Assembly: GCA_026393115.1 (NCBI GenBank)
Contig: JAPLAU010000023.1
Span: 1 to 64,000 of the forward strand
From: Actinomycetota bacterium
Lineage (GTDB): Bacteria; Actinomycetota; Actinomycetes; S36-B12; CAIYMF01
DNA length: 64,000 bases
Direction: 5' to 3'
Position numbers and translations under genes: made by a program. Below are positions 7,848 through 17,624 of the stretch, piece after piece. Every line of letters starts with the position of its first letter. Position 1 is the first letter of the stretch. The notes under the pieces were generated by a model. That model ran no database searches, had not been told where the DNA came from, and saw only the letters and a list, made by a program, of their open reading frames with translations.

Positions 7848-9188
7848 GTGACCCTCATCGGAGACAGTGCAAACACCCGCGCGGACCTCTCTACCACCGA
7901 CCGCCTCAGGTCGCTCGTGCTTGAGGACCGCGTGCACCGGAACGTCTATGTCGATGAATCCATCTTCGCCCTCGAAATGACATGGGTATTTGGTCAATCG
8001 TGGATGTACGTGTGTCACGAGTCGCAAATACCTGCTCCCAACGACTTCTTTTCCACTCGCATGGGACTTCGCCCTGTCATCGTCAGCCGCGACAAGAAGG
8101 GCGAACTGCACGTCCTGATGAATCGATGCACCCATCGAGCCGCAACAGTGTGCCGTGTCGAGTCGGGTAACGCGGCCAGCTTCCAGTGCCCGTATCACGG
8201 CTGGACCTTCCGTAACGATGGCACTCTCACCGGGGTGCCCTGGCCAGACGGCTACGCACCCGAGTTCTCCAAGTCTGACTGGGGGTTGGCCCACGCGAGG
8301 GTGGAGTCATACCGGGGATTCGTGTTTGCCACGTTGAACCCTGACTCTCCATCACTGACTGAGCACCTTGGCCCGGCCGCTTCCTACCTCAGTCATTGGA
8401 TCGACCGGTCGCCCGGCAATGACATCGTGCTCAAGAGTGGTGCCAACCGGATGGTCTACGAAGGAAACTGGAAACTGGCCTACGACAATTCGGCCGATGG
8501 CTACCACCCTGCCTTCTCCCACCGTTCGCTGCTGAAGATGGCGGGACGGGAGGGGGAATCGAAAGACATGGTCTACTTCGGCGGTTCGCCCGACGAAGGT
8601 GCCATGACGGTGCGCGACCTAGGCAACGGGCACACGCTGCTCGACCAGCGGCCGACTTACTTTGCAGAGGGAGGCAACGCCCCCGTTCCTGGTTCCTTCT
8701 GGGCGCAACAGCGAGTGGCCCCCGGTCGCGAGAGGTTGGAAGCGGAGATTCGTGAATCGTACGGAGACGATGCTGACCGACTTCTCGACCTGACCGTGGG
8801 CGCACAGATGAATCTCAACATCTTCCCGAATCTGCTCATCATCGGAAATCAGGTGCAGGTCATCGAGCCGCTAGCGGTGAATCGAACTCAACTGACGTGG
8901 TGGTCGACCACCCTTTCCAACATGCCGGCCGAGATCAACGCCATGCGGATGCGCCACCAAGAAGACTTCCCGAGTTTCGGTGAACCAGACGATCAGGCGA
9001 ACTTCGAAGAAGCGCAGCGAGGGTTAGCAATCCCCGAGGTTGAGTGGGTTCTGTTCAATCGCGGCTACGGAATCCCTGGACGACAGATACTCGACTCCGA
9101 TGGAGTGCAAACTGCTCCGGTGACCGACGAACTGCCTATGCGTGCCTACTACGCCGAATGGTTGCGTCGATTGGAGGCAGCGCCGTGA
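7848..9188 (+). CDS. Rieske non-heme iron aromatic-ring-hydroxylating oxygenase, alpha subunit
   Basis: A protein of 446 aa. The N-terminal Rieske [2Fe-2S] domain has C94-T-H96 and C114-P-Y-H117-G-W. The catalytic domain has the mononuclear iron motif D217-G-Y-H220-x4-H225. It would insert O2 into an aromatic or N-substituted substrate, or remove an N- or O-alkyl group, together with the beta subunit encoded next. GTG 7848 is chosen because GAGGTG (7836-7841) is 6 nt upstream. GTG codons at 7821 and 7839 are in frame but poorly placed. No ferredoxin or ferredoxin-reductase gene is in this operon, so electrons must come from elsewhere. Confidence 0.9.
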   Translation: MTLIGDSANTRADLSTTDRLRSLVLEDRVHRNVYVDESIFALEMTWVFGQSWMYVCHESQIPAPNDFFSTRMGLRPVIVSRDKKGELHVLMNRCTHRAATVCRVESGNAASFQCPYHGWTFRNDGTLTGVPWPDGYAPEFSKSDWGLAHARVESYRGFVFATLNPDSPSLTEHLGPAASYLSHWIDRSPGNDIVLKSGANRMVYEGNWKLAYDNSADGYHPAFSHRSLLKMAGREGESKDMVYFGGSPDEGAMTVRDLGNGHTLLDQRPTYFAEGGNAPVPGSFWAQQRVAPGRERLEAEIRESYGDDADRLLDLTVGAQMNLNIFPNLLIIGNQVQVIEPLAVNRTQLTWWSTTLSNMPAEINAMRMRHQEDFPSFGEPDDQANFEEAQRGLAIPEVEWVLFNRGYGIPGRQILDSDGVQTAPVTDELPMRAYYAEWLRRLEAAP

Positions 9189-9763
9189 CGCAGACTCCCG
9201 TCCCGTGGGACACCTCAGCGTACGAGCGTCTCGCTCGCGATGTTGCGGTGCTTAAGGGCGCGGCGCCCGAGCCCGATCAGGCACTGCGCGCATTCGCCGA
9301 ATCGGTGCTCTTCAGCGAGGCTCGACTGCTGGACAACTCGGACTTCGACGAGTGGCTCGAGAACATGACGCCCGACTGCCTTTATTGGGTTCCGGCGCAC
9401 CACGAAGGCGGTGAGCCCGAGAGCGAAGTCTCGCTTGCCTTTGACGACTACCGGCGGCTTACTGACCGGGTCTACTGGCTCAACACCGGACTCGTCTTCG
9501 CACAAATTCCAGCGTCGCGCACCCGCCGGGTGATTTCCAACGTCGAGGCGTGGCAGGGCGACGAGCCGGGACTTGTCTTTGCGCGTTCGAATTTCCATCT
9601 CCATGAATTCCGTGCCGGACGACAAAGACTGCTGTCGGGCTGGTACGGGCACGTCCTCGAAAACTGCACCTCACGTGAGGTGTACCAAGCAAAGATCCGA
9701 ACCAAGATCGTCTTTCTGACCGACTCAGACCAGGGCCACGACAACCTCACGATTCTGTTCTGA
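9185..9763 (+). CDS. Rieske oxygenase, beta (small) subunit
   Basis: A 192-aa protein of the ring-hydroxylating dioxygenase beta family (SnoaL-like cone fold). It shows the usual features: DEWLENMTPDCLYWVP near the N-terminus, a central SRTRRVISNVEA segment, and a C-terminal YQAKIRTKIVFL strand. GTG 9185 overlaps the alpha stop by 4 nt (GTGA), so the subunits are translationally coupled. It has a structural role in the alpha3beta3 hexamer. Confidence 0.88.
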   Translation: MTQTPVPWDTSAYERLARDVAVLKGAAPEPDQALRAFAESVLFSEARLLDNSDFDEWLENMTPDCLYWVPAHHEGGEPESEVSLAFDDYRRLTDRVYWLNTGLVFAQIPASRTRRVISNVEAWQGDEPGLVFARSNFHLHEFRAGRQRLLSGWYGHVLENCTSREVYQAKIRTKIVFLTDSDQGHDNLTILF

Positions 9764-9783
9764 ACTTCCCCGAAAGGAACACC

Positions 9784-11292
9784 ATGGCAAAATCCAAGTC
9801 GAAGGGCTTCATCTCACGGCACGGTCTGTGGGATGCAGAGCAGGAGGCCGCGGCCGAAGTCGTTCGTCGTCGGATGGCCGACCTTGATCTCGAGGTAATT
9901 CGTCTCGCGTGGCCCGACCAGCACGGACTCATGCGCGGCAAATTCCTCACCCAAGAGTCGTGCGGGGCGGCGCTCATCGACGGCATGGAAATCACCATGG
10001 CGCCGTTCTTCTTTGACACCGCAAACGCCATTGTCTTCAACCCGTTCATTGCCGGCGGCGGCTTCGGGCTACCCGAGCTCACCGGTAGCCCCAACGTCTT
10101 CATGGTCCCGGATCCGACCACGTTCACCGTGCTGCCGTGGGCAGAGAAGACCGGGTGGATGATCGCCGATCTTTACATGCGCGATGGCACGCCGTTTAGG
10201 TTTTCGCCCCGAAACATCATGCGTAAAGCAGTCGCCGATCTTGAGGAAGCGGGCTACGGCTTCGTTGCAGGCCTGGAGATGGAGTGGTACCTCACCAAGA
10301 TTGTTGATGACACGCTGGAAACAGCGGGCCACGGTGGACCCGGTCAGCCAGCACCCCCGCCGATCGTTCGCCCTGTCGCGCGGGGTTACAGCTACCTGTT
10401 GGAAAATCACCTCGACGAGATTGAGGATGTTCTCGTCCCTCTGCGCCGTCACCTCAAGGCCCTTGATCTGCCGGTGCGCTCGATCGACGACGAGTGGGCG
10501 CCCAGTCAGGTCGAGACCACGTTCGACGTGATGACTGGCGTTCGCGCAGCTGACATGACTGCTCTCTACCGTCAGGCGACAAAGCAGGTCTGTCGGAGAA
10601 TGGGCTACCTTGCGACGTTCATGTGCAAGCCGGCACTTCCCGGTTTCTACGGCAGCGGTTGGCACCTGCACACCTCGCTGACCGACTTGTCGACGGGAGG
10701 CAACGCCTTTGTGCCCGAGCATGAGGGAGAGGTGCTCTCTGAGGTTGGTCGACACTACGTGGGTGGAACACTCGAGCATTCGATTGCGGCCTCGGTGTTC
10801 ACCACACCCACCGTCAACGGTTATCGCCGTCGACGCCCATTCTCGCTGGCACCTGACCGTTCAACGTGGGGCGTTGATAACCGAGGCGCAATGATGCGAG
10901 TGCTCTCCGCAGGACCCGCCGACCGTTCAAGTCACGTCGAAAACCGGGTGGGGGAGCCGGCAGCTAACCCCTACCTCTACATGGCAGCGCAGATTGTGAT
11001 GGGCCTTGATGGCATCCGTAAGCGCACTGATCCCGGGCCGTTGAGCGACGAGCCTTATGTCGATGAGACTCGGCCACTGCTACCGGCCACGCTTGATGAC
11101 GCGGTCGATGCACTCGAGAGTTCTACGTTCTTCCGCGAGCAGTGGGGTGATTCCTTCATCGATTACCTCGTTGCGATCAAGCGTTGTGAACTTGGCCGCT
11201 TCAATGAGCACGTGCGCAGTCAGGAAAACCCATCCCAGTACATCGAGAATGTCACTGACTGGGAGCACTACGAGTATTTCGAGTTGTTCTGA
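9784..11292 (+). CDS. Glutamine-synthetase-like gamma-glutamyl ligase
   Basis: A 502-aa member of the GS superfamily. The catalytic domain has EMEWYL, GSGWHLHTSL (the GS metal/ammonia-site motif) and HVENRVGEPAANPYLYMAA near the C-terminus. A 15-residue basic extension precedes the fold. It is a paralogue rather than an ordinary GlnA. Relatives ligate glutamate to amines (PuuA, IpuC, and AtdA1 in the aniline dioxygenase system). Its position directly after Rieske alpha and beta recalls the aniline gamma-glutamylation/dioxygenation arrangement. GAAAGGA precedes the ATG. The amine substrate is unknown. Confidence 0.85.
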   Translation: MAKSKSKGFISRHGLWDAEQEAAAEVVRRRMADLDLEVIRLAWPDQHGLMRGKFLTQESCGAALIDGMEITMAPFFFDTANAIVFNPFIAGGGFGLPELTGSPNVFMVPDPTTFTVLPWAEKTGWMIADLYMRDGTPFRFSPRNIMRKAVADLEEAGYGFVAGLEMEWYLTKIVDDTLETAGHGGPGQPAPPPIVRPVARGYSYLLENHLDEIEDVLVPLRRHLKALDLPVRSIDDEWAPSQVETTFDVMTGVRAADMTALYRQATKQVCRRMGYLATFMCKPALPGFYGSGWHLHTSLTDLSTGGNAFVPEHEGEVLSEVGRHYVGGTLEHSIAASVFTTPTVNGYRRRRPFSLAPDRSTWGVDNRGAMMRVLSAGPADRSSHVENRVGEPAANPYLYMAAQIVMGLDGIRKRTDPGPLSDEPYVDETRPLLPATLDDAVDALESSTFFREQWGDSFIDYLVAIKRCELGRFNEHVRSQENPSQYIENVTDWEHYEYFELF

Positions 11293-12482
11293 TGAGCACT
11301 GCCTCTCTGCGTGAGCGTGACCGTCGCTGGAGCCTGCTTGACCAGGCGATGGCCAACGCCGGCCTCGACGCGGTCATCTTCATCGGAAACGATTACCGCG
11401 GACACAAAGGGACGCTGCGTTGGGTTGCTGATTACAACCTTGAGCACCGCAACGGTTCAGCGATTAAGCCCCGCGGTGGCGATGCGATTCTGGTTCTCCC
11501 AGGCAACCTCAGTACGCAACGTCACGACTCTGACTGGGTGAGCGACGTTCGCTTCCCCAAGCGAATGGTTGACGGGCTGGTCGACTTCTTGCGTCAGCAG
11601 ACTTGGGCTCGGACCGTCGGAATCATCGGTCAAAACCAAATCATGAGGGTGGAAGATCACCAGATCCTCACTGACGCTCTTCCTCGGATTACGTTCTCCG
11701 ATGCCAGTCACCTCTTTGAACAGGTCCGTGTTTCGAAGAGCGCCGAAGAACTCATCGGAGTGGAGGAGTCGGCGTACATTCTCGATCGCTGCTTCGACCG
11801 TTTGCTCGAGGTCGCCGCACCGGGGCGCACTGAGAGGGAAATCGCCGCAGAGATGTACCGCACGGCCACACTGCTCGGTGGGGAAGACACCCTCTTCCTG
11901 ACCATGCACACCGCCGAAAATGCGGCCAACGGTAAGTCCGGCGTCTCCTGGGGTGTCCCGCGCGATCGGGTGTTGCGAAGTTCAGATCTGTTCATCTTCT
12001 CGTTCGAAGTCACCGGACCCCGTGGCTACTGGACCGAGTTCTCGCGCATGGTCACCTTCCAGCGTCCCTCAGAGGAAATCGAGCACATGGCCGCCGCTGT
12101 GACCGATGGAATCGCCGCATCATCGGGCGCACTGGCGGAGGGAGTCGAGGAGCCCGCGCTCATTCAAGAACGCGTACTTCAGTCTGCCGATCGGTTCGGA
12201 GTCACCAGCGGCTACTGGTCGGGCCACAGCATCGGTCTCGACGTGCTGGAAGCACCGATGATTGGTGCCGACGTCGTCGACAACGACTTGAGCCAATCAA
12301 CAAGTGAGAAGCCCGTCCCTTGCAGTCCGGGATCGATCATTACCTTGCACCCCATGCTCTGGGATCCCCGTCATGAAGTAATGGGTTACATGGCCGACAC
12401 ATTCGTCGTCGAACAGGACGGCTGCCGTGTGCTGTCCACACATCCCACCAAGCTCTTCCAAGTCGCAGGAGGTAGTTCATGA
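11292..12482 (+). CDS. M24-fold (creatinase/prolidase-like) protein with altered metal ligands
   Basis: A 396-aa protein with a creatinase-type N-terminal domain and a pita-bread C-terminal domain. Prolidases use Asp, Asp, His, Glu, Glu as metal ligands. Aligning by motif, here the first two are E239 (FSFEV) and E249 (WTEFSR), the His is kept (H312 in SGHSIG), the first Glu is H353 (TLHPML) and the last Glu is A368 (GYMADTF). This pattern suggests a metal-independent hydrolase in the manner of creatinase, not a peptidase. ATGA overlaps with both neighbours place it firmly in the operon. It may cleave an amidine, ureido or amide bond. Confidence 0.8.
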   Translation: MSTASLRERDRRWSLLDQAMANAGLDAVIFIGNDYRGHKGTLRWVADYNLEHRNGSAIKPRGGDAILVLPGNLSTQRHDSDWVSDVRFPKRMVDGLVDFLRQQTWARTVGIIGQNQIMRVEDHQILTDALPRITFSDASHLFEQVRVSKSAEELIGVEESAYILDRCFDRLLEVAAPGRTEREIAAEMYRTATLLGGEDTLFLTMHTAENAANGKSGVSWGVPRDRVLRSSDLFIFSFEVTGPRGYWTEFSRMVTFQRPSEEIEHMAAAVTDGIAASSGALAEGVEEPALIQERVLQSADRFGVTSGYWSGHSIGLDVLEAPMIGADVVDNDLSQSTSEKPVPCSPGSIITLHPMLWDPRHEVMGYMADTFVVEQDGCRVLSTHPTKLFQVAGGSS

Positions 12483-14296
12483 CGTCCCAGTCGGTGGCCA
12501 TTGACCCCGTGCTCGCGTCGGTTCTGCAGAGGCGGGTCGAGGCAATCGCCAAGGAAATGGCGACCATGTTGATGAGGTCGTCGCGGTCACCGATCTTCAA
12601 TGAGATCGGCGACCTCGTGACGGTCGTGTTCGACTCGAAGGGACGAACCCTGGCTCAGGCAGAATTCGCAGCGATCATTGCCTTCGGTGCACAACCGCCG
12701 ATGGAGTACATCATCGAATTCTTTGGTGATGATGTACATGAGGGTGACGTCATCATCCACAACGACGTCTTCACACGCGGCAACCAGAACGCCGACACGG
12801 GAATCTACATCCCCATCTTCTATGACGGCGAGATCATCGCGTGGACGGCGAGCAAGGGACACCTAGCCGACATCGGTGGTATGACCGCCGGGGGATACAA
12901 CCCGAATGCCCGCGAAATCTGGCAAGAGTCACTGCGCATTCCCCCCGTCAAGCTGTACGACAAGGGCGAGTTCCGCAAAGACGTCTGGGGATTGATTGGT
13001 GCCAACATTCGTTTCGACTTCGTCATGGAAGACGTCAAGTCGATGATCGGCGTGTGTCAGGTCGGCAAGCGTCGAATGCTTGAGGTTCTCGATCGGTATG
13101 GCACCGACGTCTTCGGTGCTCACATGAACTACATTCTCGAAAGTTCTGAGCGTCAAGTACGGGCCGAACTCTCGAGGTGGCCTGACGGTTCGTACCGCGG
13201 CGAGAGTTGGATGGTCTCTGACGGCATTGACCCAACCAAGCACTACCGCATTGCCGTGGAGGTGACCGTACACGGAGACGAAATCACCTTCGACTTCAGC
13301 GACACCGACGACCAAGCTCCCGGAATTACCAATATGCCTGAGGCCTCAGCCATGGGCGCGATCCGTATTGCTTTCCTCATGCTGCTCGCGGCCGGTGGCC
13401 TGAAGATTCCGACGAACCAGGGGCTCTTCGCTCCCGTGCACACCGTGTTCCGGCCCGGTTCGCTGCTGTCACCCAACTTTCCTGCCGCGACGATCTTTGG
13501 CAATCAAATGTGCGACGAAGTTCTCGAGTCGATCATGCTGGCGATGAAGGATGCGCTCCCCGACCGCGTCACTGCCGGGTGGAACCAGTTCCTGTGCACT
13601 GCACTCAACGGAATCGACCCGCGCTCAGAAGAGCCATTCGTCATGTTCACTGTGTTTCAGCGCAACGGACCGGGCGCGATGCTCGGACACGACGGCTGGG
13701 ACGCTTTCGGATTTACCGGCACCGCCGGACAGATGCGCTCGCCTGACCCGGAAATGTTTGAACTGACTACGCCTCACTTCCTGGAGTACAGCGAACTCCT
13801 GCCCGACTCGGCAGGGGCCGGCGAATGGCGCGGAGGGCTTGGTACCCGTTCGGCCTGGCACATCCTTGGCCGCAATGAGATGGGTGTGACTCTCGGCGAC
13901 GACCTCGCCCATGAGGGTGCCACGCCGGCACCGGGACTGTTCGGCGGAAAAGACGCGGGCCTGAACATTTTGCGCATTGAGTTTCCCGACGGCCGGCACC
14001 AAGACTGGGGCTCCAAGGAGATCATCGAGTGGCTCCCTGAGGGAACACGCATTGTGTCCGAGTGTGGTGGCGGCGGCGGTTACGGTGATCCACTTCGCCG
14101 CGCGCCAGAGACCATCGCTGCTGAAGTGCGAGCCGGCTTACTTTCGGCCAAGCGAGCGCTCGATGACTACGGAGTGGTCATCGACCAACAGACGATGACC
14201 CTCGATGCTGCAGGTACTACCGCAGAGCGCTCAAGCCGGGGCCACGCGTCCACGGCAGATTTCGTGGAGTTCATGGGAACGGAGGGCGTGCTGTGA
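12479..14296 (+). CDS. hyuB: HyuB-type hydantoinase/oxoprolinase subunit B
   Basis: A 605-aa hydantoinase B family protein, seen from the N-terminal DPVLASVLQRRVEAIAKEM region, the EIGDLVTVVFD segment and the C-terminal GGGGYGDPLRR motif. With HyuA it forms ATP-dependent enzymes such as N-methylhydantoinase, 5-oxoprolinase or caprolactamase, and also some ketone carboxylases. A strong AGGAGGT precedes the ATG, which overlaps the M24 gene by 4 nt. The ring-opened substrate is not evident. The neighbouring dihydropyrimidinases and N-carbamoylsarcosine-amidase-like gene favour a hydantoin or lactam. Confidence 0.9.
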   Translation: MTSQSVAIDPVLASVLQRRVEAIAKEMATMLMRSSRSPIFNEIGDLVTVVFDSKGRTLAQAEFAAIIAFGAQPPMEYIIEFFGDDVHEGDVIIHNDVFTRGNQNADTGIYIPIFYDGEIIAWTASKGHLADIGGMTAGGYNPNAREIWQESLRIPPVKLYDKGEFRKDVWGLIGANIRFDFVMEDVKSMIGVCQVGKRRMLEVLDRYGTDVFGAHMNYILESSERQVRAELSRWPDGSYRGESWMVSDGIDPTKHYRIAVEVTVHGDEITFDFSDTDDQAPGITNMPEASAMGAIRIAFLMLLAAGGLKIPTNQGLFAPVHTVFRPGSLLSPNFPAATIFGNQMCDEVLESIMLAMKDALPDRVTAGWNQFLCTALNGIDPRSEEPFVMFTVFQRNGPGAMLGHDGWDAFGFTGTAGQMRSPDPEMFELTTPHFLEYSELLPDSAGAGEWRGGLGTRSAWHILGRNEMGVTLGDDLAHEGATPAPGLFGGKDAGLNILRIEFPDGRHQDWGSKEIIEWLPEGTRIVSECGGGGGYGDPLRRAPETIAAEVRAGLLSAKRALDDYGVVIDQQTMTLDAAGTTAERSSRGHASTADFVEFMGTEGVL

Positions 14297-16416
14297 GTAT
14301 TCGCATTGGCATCGACGTTGGAGGCACCTTTACCGACTTCCTTGTTGTCGAGGAAGACGGCACGCGTCAGGTTCACAAGACGAGTTCAGTTCCGTCGAAC
14401 CCAGCCGAGGCTGTCCTGAACGGCCTCGGAGAGATCGCTGCCTCTAGGGGCATCGGGCTTGAGGAGTTCTTGGCGAAGGTGTCGACGATCGTCCACGGCA
14501 CGACCGTGACGACTAACGCATTGCTCACGCGACGGGGAGCCAAGGTCGGGCTGCTGCTCACGGAAGGTTTCCGCGACACACTCACTTTGCGCGACGGCAG
14601 ACGTGAAGAACCGTACGACAACAGACTCGCCCAGCCAACGCCATTGGTGACTCGACAGTTAACGCTGCCTATCCGCGGACGGGTTGACTGGTCCGGTCGT
14701 GAAGTCGAGGAGCTAGTCACGGACGATGTCCGGGCGGCTGCGTCAATTCTGCGGAGCGAAGGCGTCGAGGCCGTAGCGATTTCGTTCATGCACTCGTACG
14801 CGAACCCAGCGCACGAAGACGCGGCGGCTGCGATCATCGCCGCTGAACTTCCCGATGTTTACTTGACCACCTCGCACGCTCTGCTCTCGCAGGTGCGCTA
14901 CTACCCGCGTACGTCGACAGCGGTGCTCAATGCCTACGCGGGTCCCATCATCAGCGACTACCTTGCAATGCTCACCGATCTACTTGAGAAATCGCATTTT
15001 GCCGGCCTGCTCCTTCTTATGCAGTCCAATGGTGGTGTAGCGACTCCCGAGGAGCTTGCCCGTCGCGCCGCACTGTCGTTGTTGTCGGGTCCGGCCTCGG
15101 GTCCAACAGCCGGGCTACTTGTCGTGCAGCCGCATCAGCTCGACCGGTGCGTCACTGTTGACATGGGCGGTACAAGTTTCGACGCCGCAGTGGTCGATCA
15201 CGGTGAACCACTTGTCATGACCGATGGCATCGTCGACCGGTGGGCGATCGCATTGCCTATGGTCGATATTCACACGATCGGAGCCGGTGGAGGCTCGATC
15301 GCACACGTCGACGAGGGCGGCCTACTCAGAGTGGGTCCGCAGAGTGCAGGAGCCAGCCCAGGTCCGGTGTGCTACGGCCGCGGCGGCACCCTGCCGACGA
15401 CCACTGACGCTGACGTTGTACTGGGTTTCGTCGATCCCGACACCTTCCTGCACGGAGGTATGCCTCTCGACCGCGACGCTGCCTATCGAGCGATCGAGGA
15501 ACATATTGCCAAGCCTCTCGGCCTCGACGTTCTCTCGGCGGCAGCCGGAATCTATGACGTGGTGAACGTGAACATGGCCGCTGGCGTTCGCGAAGTCACC
15601 GTCCGTCGAGGTCTGGATCCCAGAGACTTCCCCCTCGTTGTTGCCGGGGGAGCCGGGCCAGTGCACGCTGCCGCGATCGCTTCTGAACTGGGGGCGCCGG
15701 TTCTCATCACTCCCCGCGAATCGTCAATCTTCTGTGCGGCAGGAATGCTGGTGTGCGACTTCAAGCACGACTTCGTTCAAAGCTACAAGGCTCGACTGTC
15801 AGCGATGGACTTTGAAGAGTTGGCAGCGATGTGGGCACAGATGGCCGCGGCGGGACTCGAGATTTTGCGGGGAGAGGGATTGAGCGACGACTCTGCTTCC
15901 TTCTCGCCTGCGCTAGACATGCGTTACAAGGGCCAGTGGTATGAACTGATCGTGCCCCTCGGCGCCGAATCGATGCACACTCCCGATGTGGCCACGTTGA
16001 CCGATGCTTTCGGAACGATGCATGACCGCCTGTTCGGTTACCGAACCGATGACATGCCCATCGATGTGCTCAACGTCAGACTGACCGTCGTTGGAAGCAC
16101 GCCCAAACCAACGATGCGGCTATCGGACGACATCATGGAGACCGGCGATCCACGAATCGGAACCCGACAGATGTGGTCGACTATGCAGCGCTCGATGGTT
16201 GAGGTGGGAGTGTTTGACGGCAGACGCATGGGCCCGGGTGCCACTCTCGAGGGTCCGGCGGTGGTCGAACTGGGCACCACGTCCATTGTCGTTCCTGACG
16301 AGTTCGACCTCGTGGTCGATGACGCTGGCTCATTCGTCACAATCTTGCGTGAGCGAGCCGAGCAAGTGCGCAAGTCACTTGACGGGCTCACGGCCACGCC
16401 GGTGCTTCTTTCCTAG
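14293..16416 (+). CDS. hyuA: HyuA-type hydantoinase/oxoprolinase subunit A (ATP-binding)
   Basis: A 707-aa protein with the actin-like ATPase signature GIDVGGTFTDFLVV at the N-terminus, VHGTTVTTNALLTRRGAKVG, VDMGGTSFDAAVVDHG and GGGSIAHVDEGGLLRVGPQSAG, all diagnostic of the hydantoinase A/oxoprolinase family. It couples ATP hydrolysis to lactam or imide ring opening with HyuB. GTG 14293 overlaps the hyuB stop (GTGA). It is the last structural gene before the LuxR-type regulator. Confidence 0.91.
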   Translation: MSIRIGIDVGGTFTDFLVVEEDGTRQVHKTSSVPSNPAEAVLNGLGEIAASRGIGLEEFLAKVSTIVHGTTVTTNALLTRRGAKVGLLLTEGFRDTLTLRDGRREEPYDNRLAQPTPLVTRQLTLPIRGRVDWSGREVEELVTDDVRAAASILRSEGVEAVAISFMHSYANPAHEDAAAAIIAAELPDVYLTTSHALLSQVRYYPRTSTAVLNAYAGPIISDYLAMLTDLLEKSHFAGLLLLMQSNGGVATPEELARRAALSLLSGPASGPTAGLLVVQPHQLDRCVTVDMGGTSFDAAVVDHGEPLVMTDGIVDRWAIALPMVDIHTIGAGGGSIAHVDEGGLLRVGPQSAGASPGPVCYGRGGTLPTTTDADVVLGFVDPDTFLHGGMPLDRDAAYRAIEEHIAKPLGLDVLSAAAGIYDVVNVNMAAGVREVTVRRGLDPRDFPLVVAGGAGPVHAAAIASELGAPVLITPRESSIFCAAGMLVCDFKHDFVQSYKARLSAMDFEELAAMWAQMAAAGLEILRGEGLSDDSASFSPALDMRYKGQWYELIVPLGAESMHTPDVATLTDAFGTMHDRLFGYRTDDMPIDVLNVRLTVVGSTPKPTMRLSDDIMETGDPRIGTRQMWSTMQRSMVEVGVFDGRRMGPGATLEGPAVVELGTTSIVVPDEFDLVVDDAGSFVTILRERAEQVRKSLDGLTATPVLLS

Positions 16417-16509
16417 ACACGTGGAAGCCAAGCAGGAGCCTGCGTAACGAAGCAGTAACGGTACGCTCTGCCTACGGTGGGGGCACCATCGCAGTAGGGG
16501 AGGGCAGGC

Positions 16510-17616
16510 GTGGATTCCGAAGCACTTGGGAGAGTGGCTGGCGCTCTCTCAAGAGTCGCGAGCAGCCTGGCAGCCGTGACCTCGATCGACGAGGTGATGA
16601 CTGTTTACCTCAAAGAGGCGCGCAATGTTCTGCCCGCCCGTGCGGTCGGAATCTATCTGTCACGTTCTGCCGGCAGGCCTCCGCTCGCGCGCGCTGACGG
16701 GGTAAGCGAGTACTACCTCGAACGTTATGAAGAGGTCGGTCGCCAGATTGACCCAGTTCTCCATGCAGTCTTCGAAACCGGACAGACTCGCTCGTCGTCG
16801 CAGATCATGTCAGACGAGGAGTGGCGCGAGTCGACGTTCTATCGCGAAGTACTCTCCGTGCACGGTTTTCAGTCGACACTCAAGGCCCCCATCGTGGCCG
16901 AGGGTCGCATTATCGGCACTCTAAATTTCGGCGACCGTGAGTCTGACGCATTCGACCATCCGGGCGACCTTGAATTAGCCACCGCGCTAGGACACATCAT
17001 TGGGCTGGCGGTCACGATCGCAGGCCGCATCGAGGACCTTGAACGCGAACGCGCTCAGTTCCGTCAGGCTTTTGAATTCAGTGACGACGCCCTGATCATC
17101 TCTGACCTGCGCACCGGCTCACGTCATCCCAATGCTGCCGCTCGGCGGATTCTTGACCTACTCGATCCCGATGAGGCTGACCTGCTGCTCGAAGACCTCT
17201 TGACCATGAACCGGCAGAGGCGCCCCGCCGAAACTGCACACCTGGAGTCACAGGGCGTACGTCATCGGGTGGTAGTGCAACCGATCAGCCTCGGGAACGA
17301 TCGCAAAGTGCAACTGTCCCGCCTGACCCTTCGCGGAGGCGGTGATGCCGTGGCAATCGATGCTATTCCGTTCGCGCAGGCACTCCTGTCACCACGTGAA
17401 AGGCAGATCGCCGCCGCCGTCTCGTTGGGGCTGCATGATCAACAGATCGCTGACACGCTTGTTCTCAGCGTGCACACCGTGAAGCAGCACCTCAAGAGCA
17501 TCTACAAGAAACTCGGGGTCAACTCCCGCGTCGAACTGACGCGGCTCGTACTGATGAGACGCTCGCCCGATGCGCCGGCTGGCCCGAATCCGGACCAGCC
17601 GTCAAGCGACGAATGA
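16510..17616 (+). CDS. GAF-domain LuxR-type transcriptional regulator
   Basis: A protein of 368 aa with an N-terminal GAF-like sensor domain (about residues 20-170), a short linker (about 175-285) and a C-terminal LuxR helix-turn-helix (LLSPRERQIAAAV, then IADTLVLSVHTVKQHLKSIYKKLGV). There is no receiver phosphorylation domain, so it probably senses a small aromatic or heterocyclic ligand directly. Being 93 bp downstream of hyuA on the same strand makes it the likely regulator of the Rieske-Hyu operon. GTG 16510 follows GGGGAGGG. Confidence 0.87.
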   Translation: MDSEALGRVAGALSRVASSLAAVTSIDEVMTVYLKEARNVLPARAVGIYLSRSAGRPPLARADGVSEYYLERYEEVGRQIDPVLHAVFETGQTRSSSQIMSDEEWRESTFYREVLSVHGFQSTLKAPIVAEGRIIGTLNFGDRESDAFDHPGDLELATALGHIIGLAVTIAGRIEDLERERAQFRQAFEFSDDALIISDLRTGSRHPNAAARRILDLLDPDEADLLLEDLLTMNRQRRPAETAHLESQGVRHRVVVQPISLGNDRKVQLSRLTLRGGGDAVAIDAIPFAQALLSPRERQIAAAVSLGLHDQQIADTLVLSVHTVKQHLKSIYKKLGVNSRVELTRLVLMRRSPDAPAGPNPDQPSSDE

Positions 17617-17624
17617 ACTGATCC

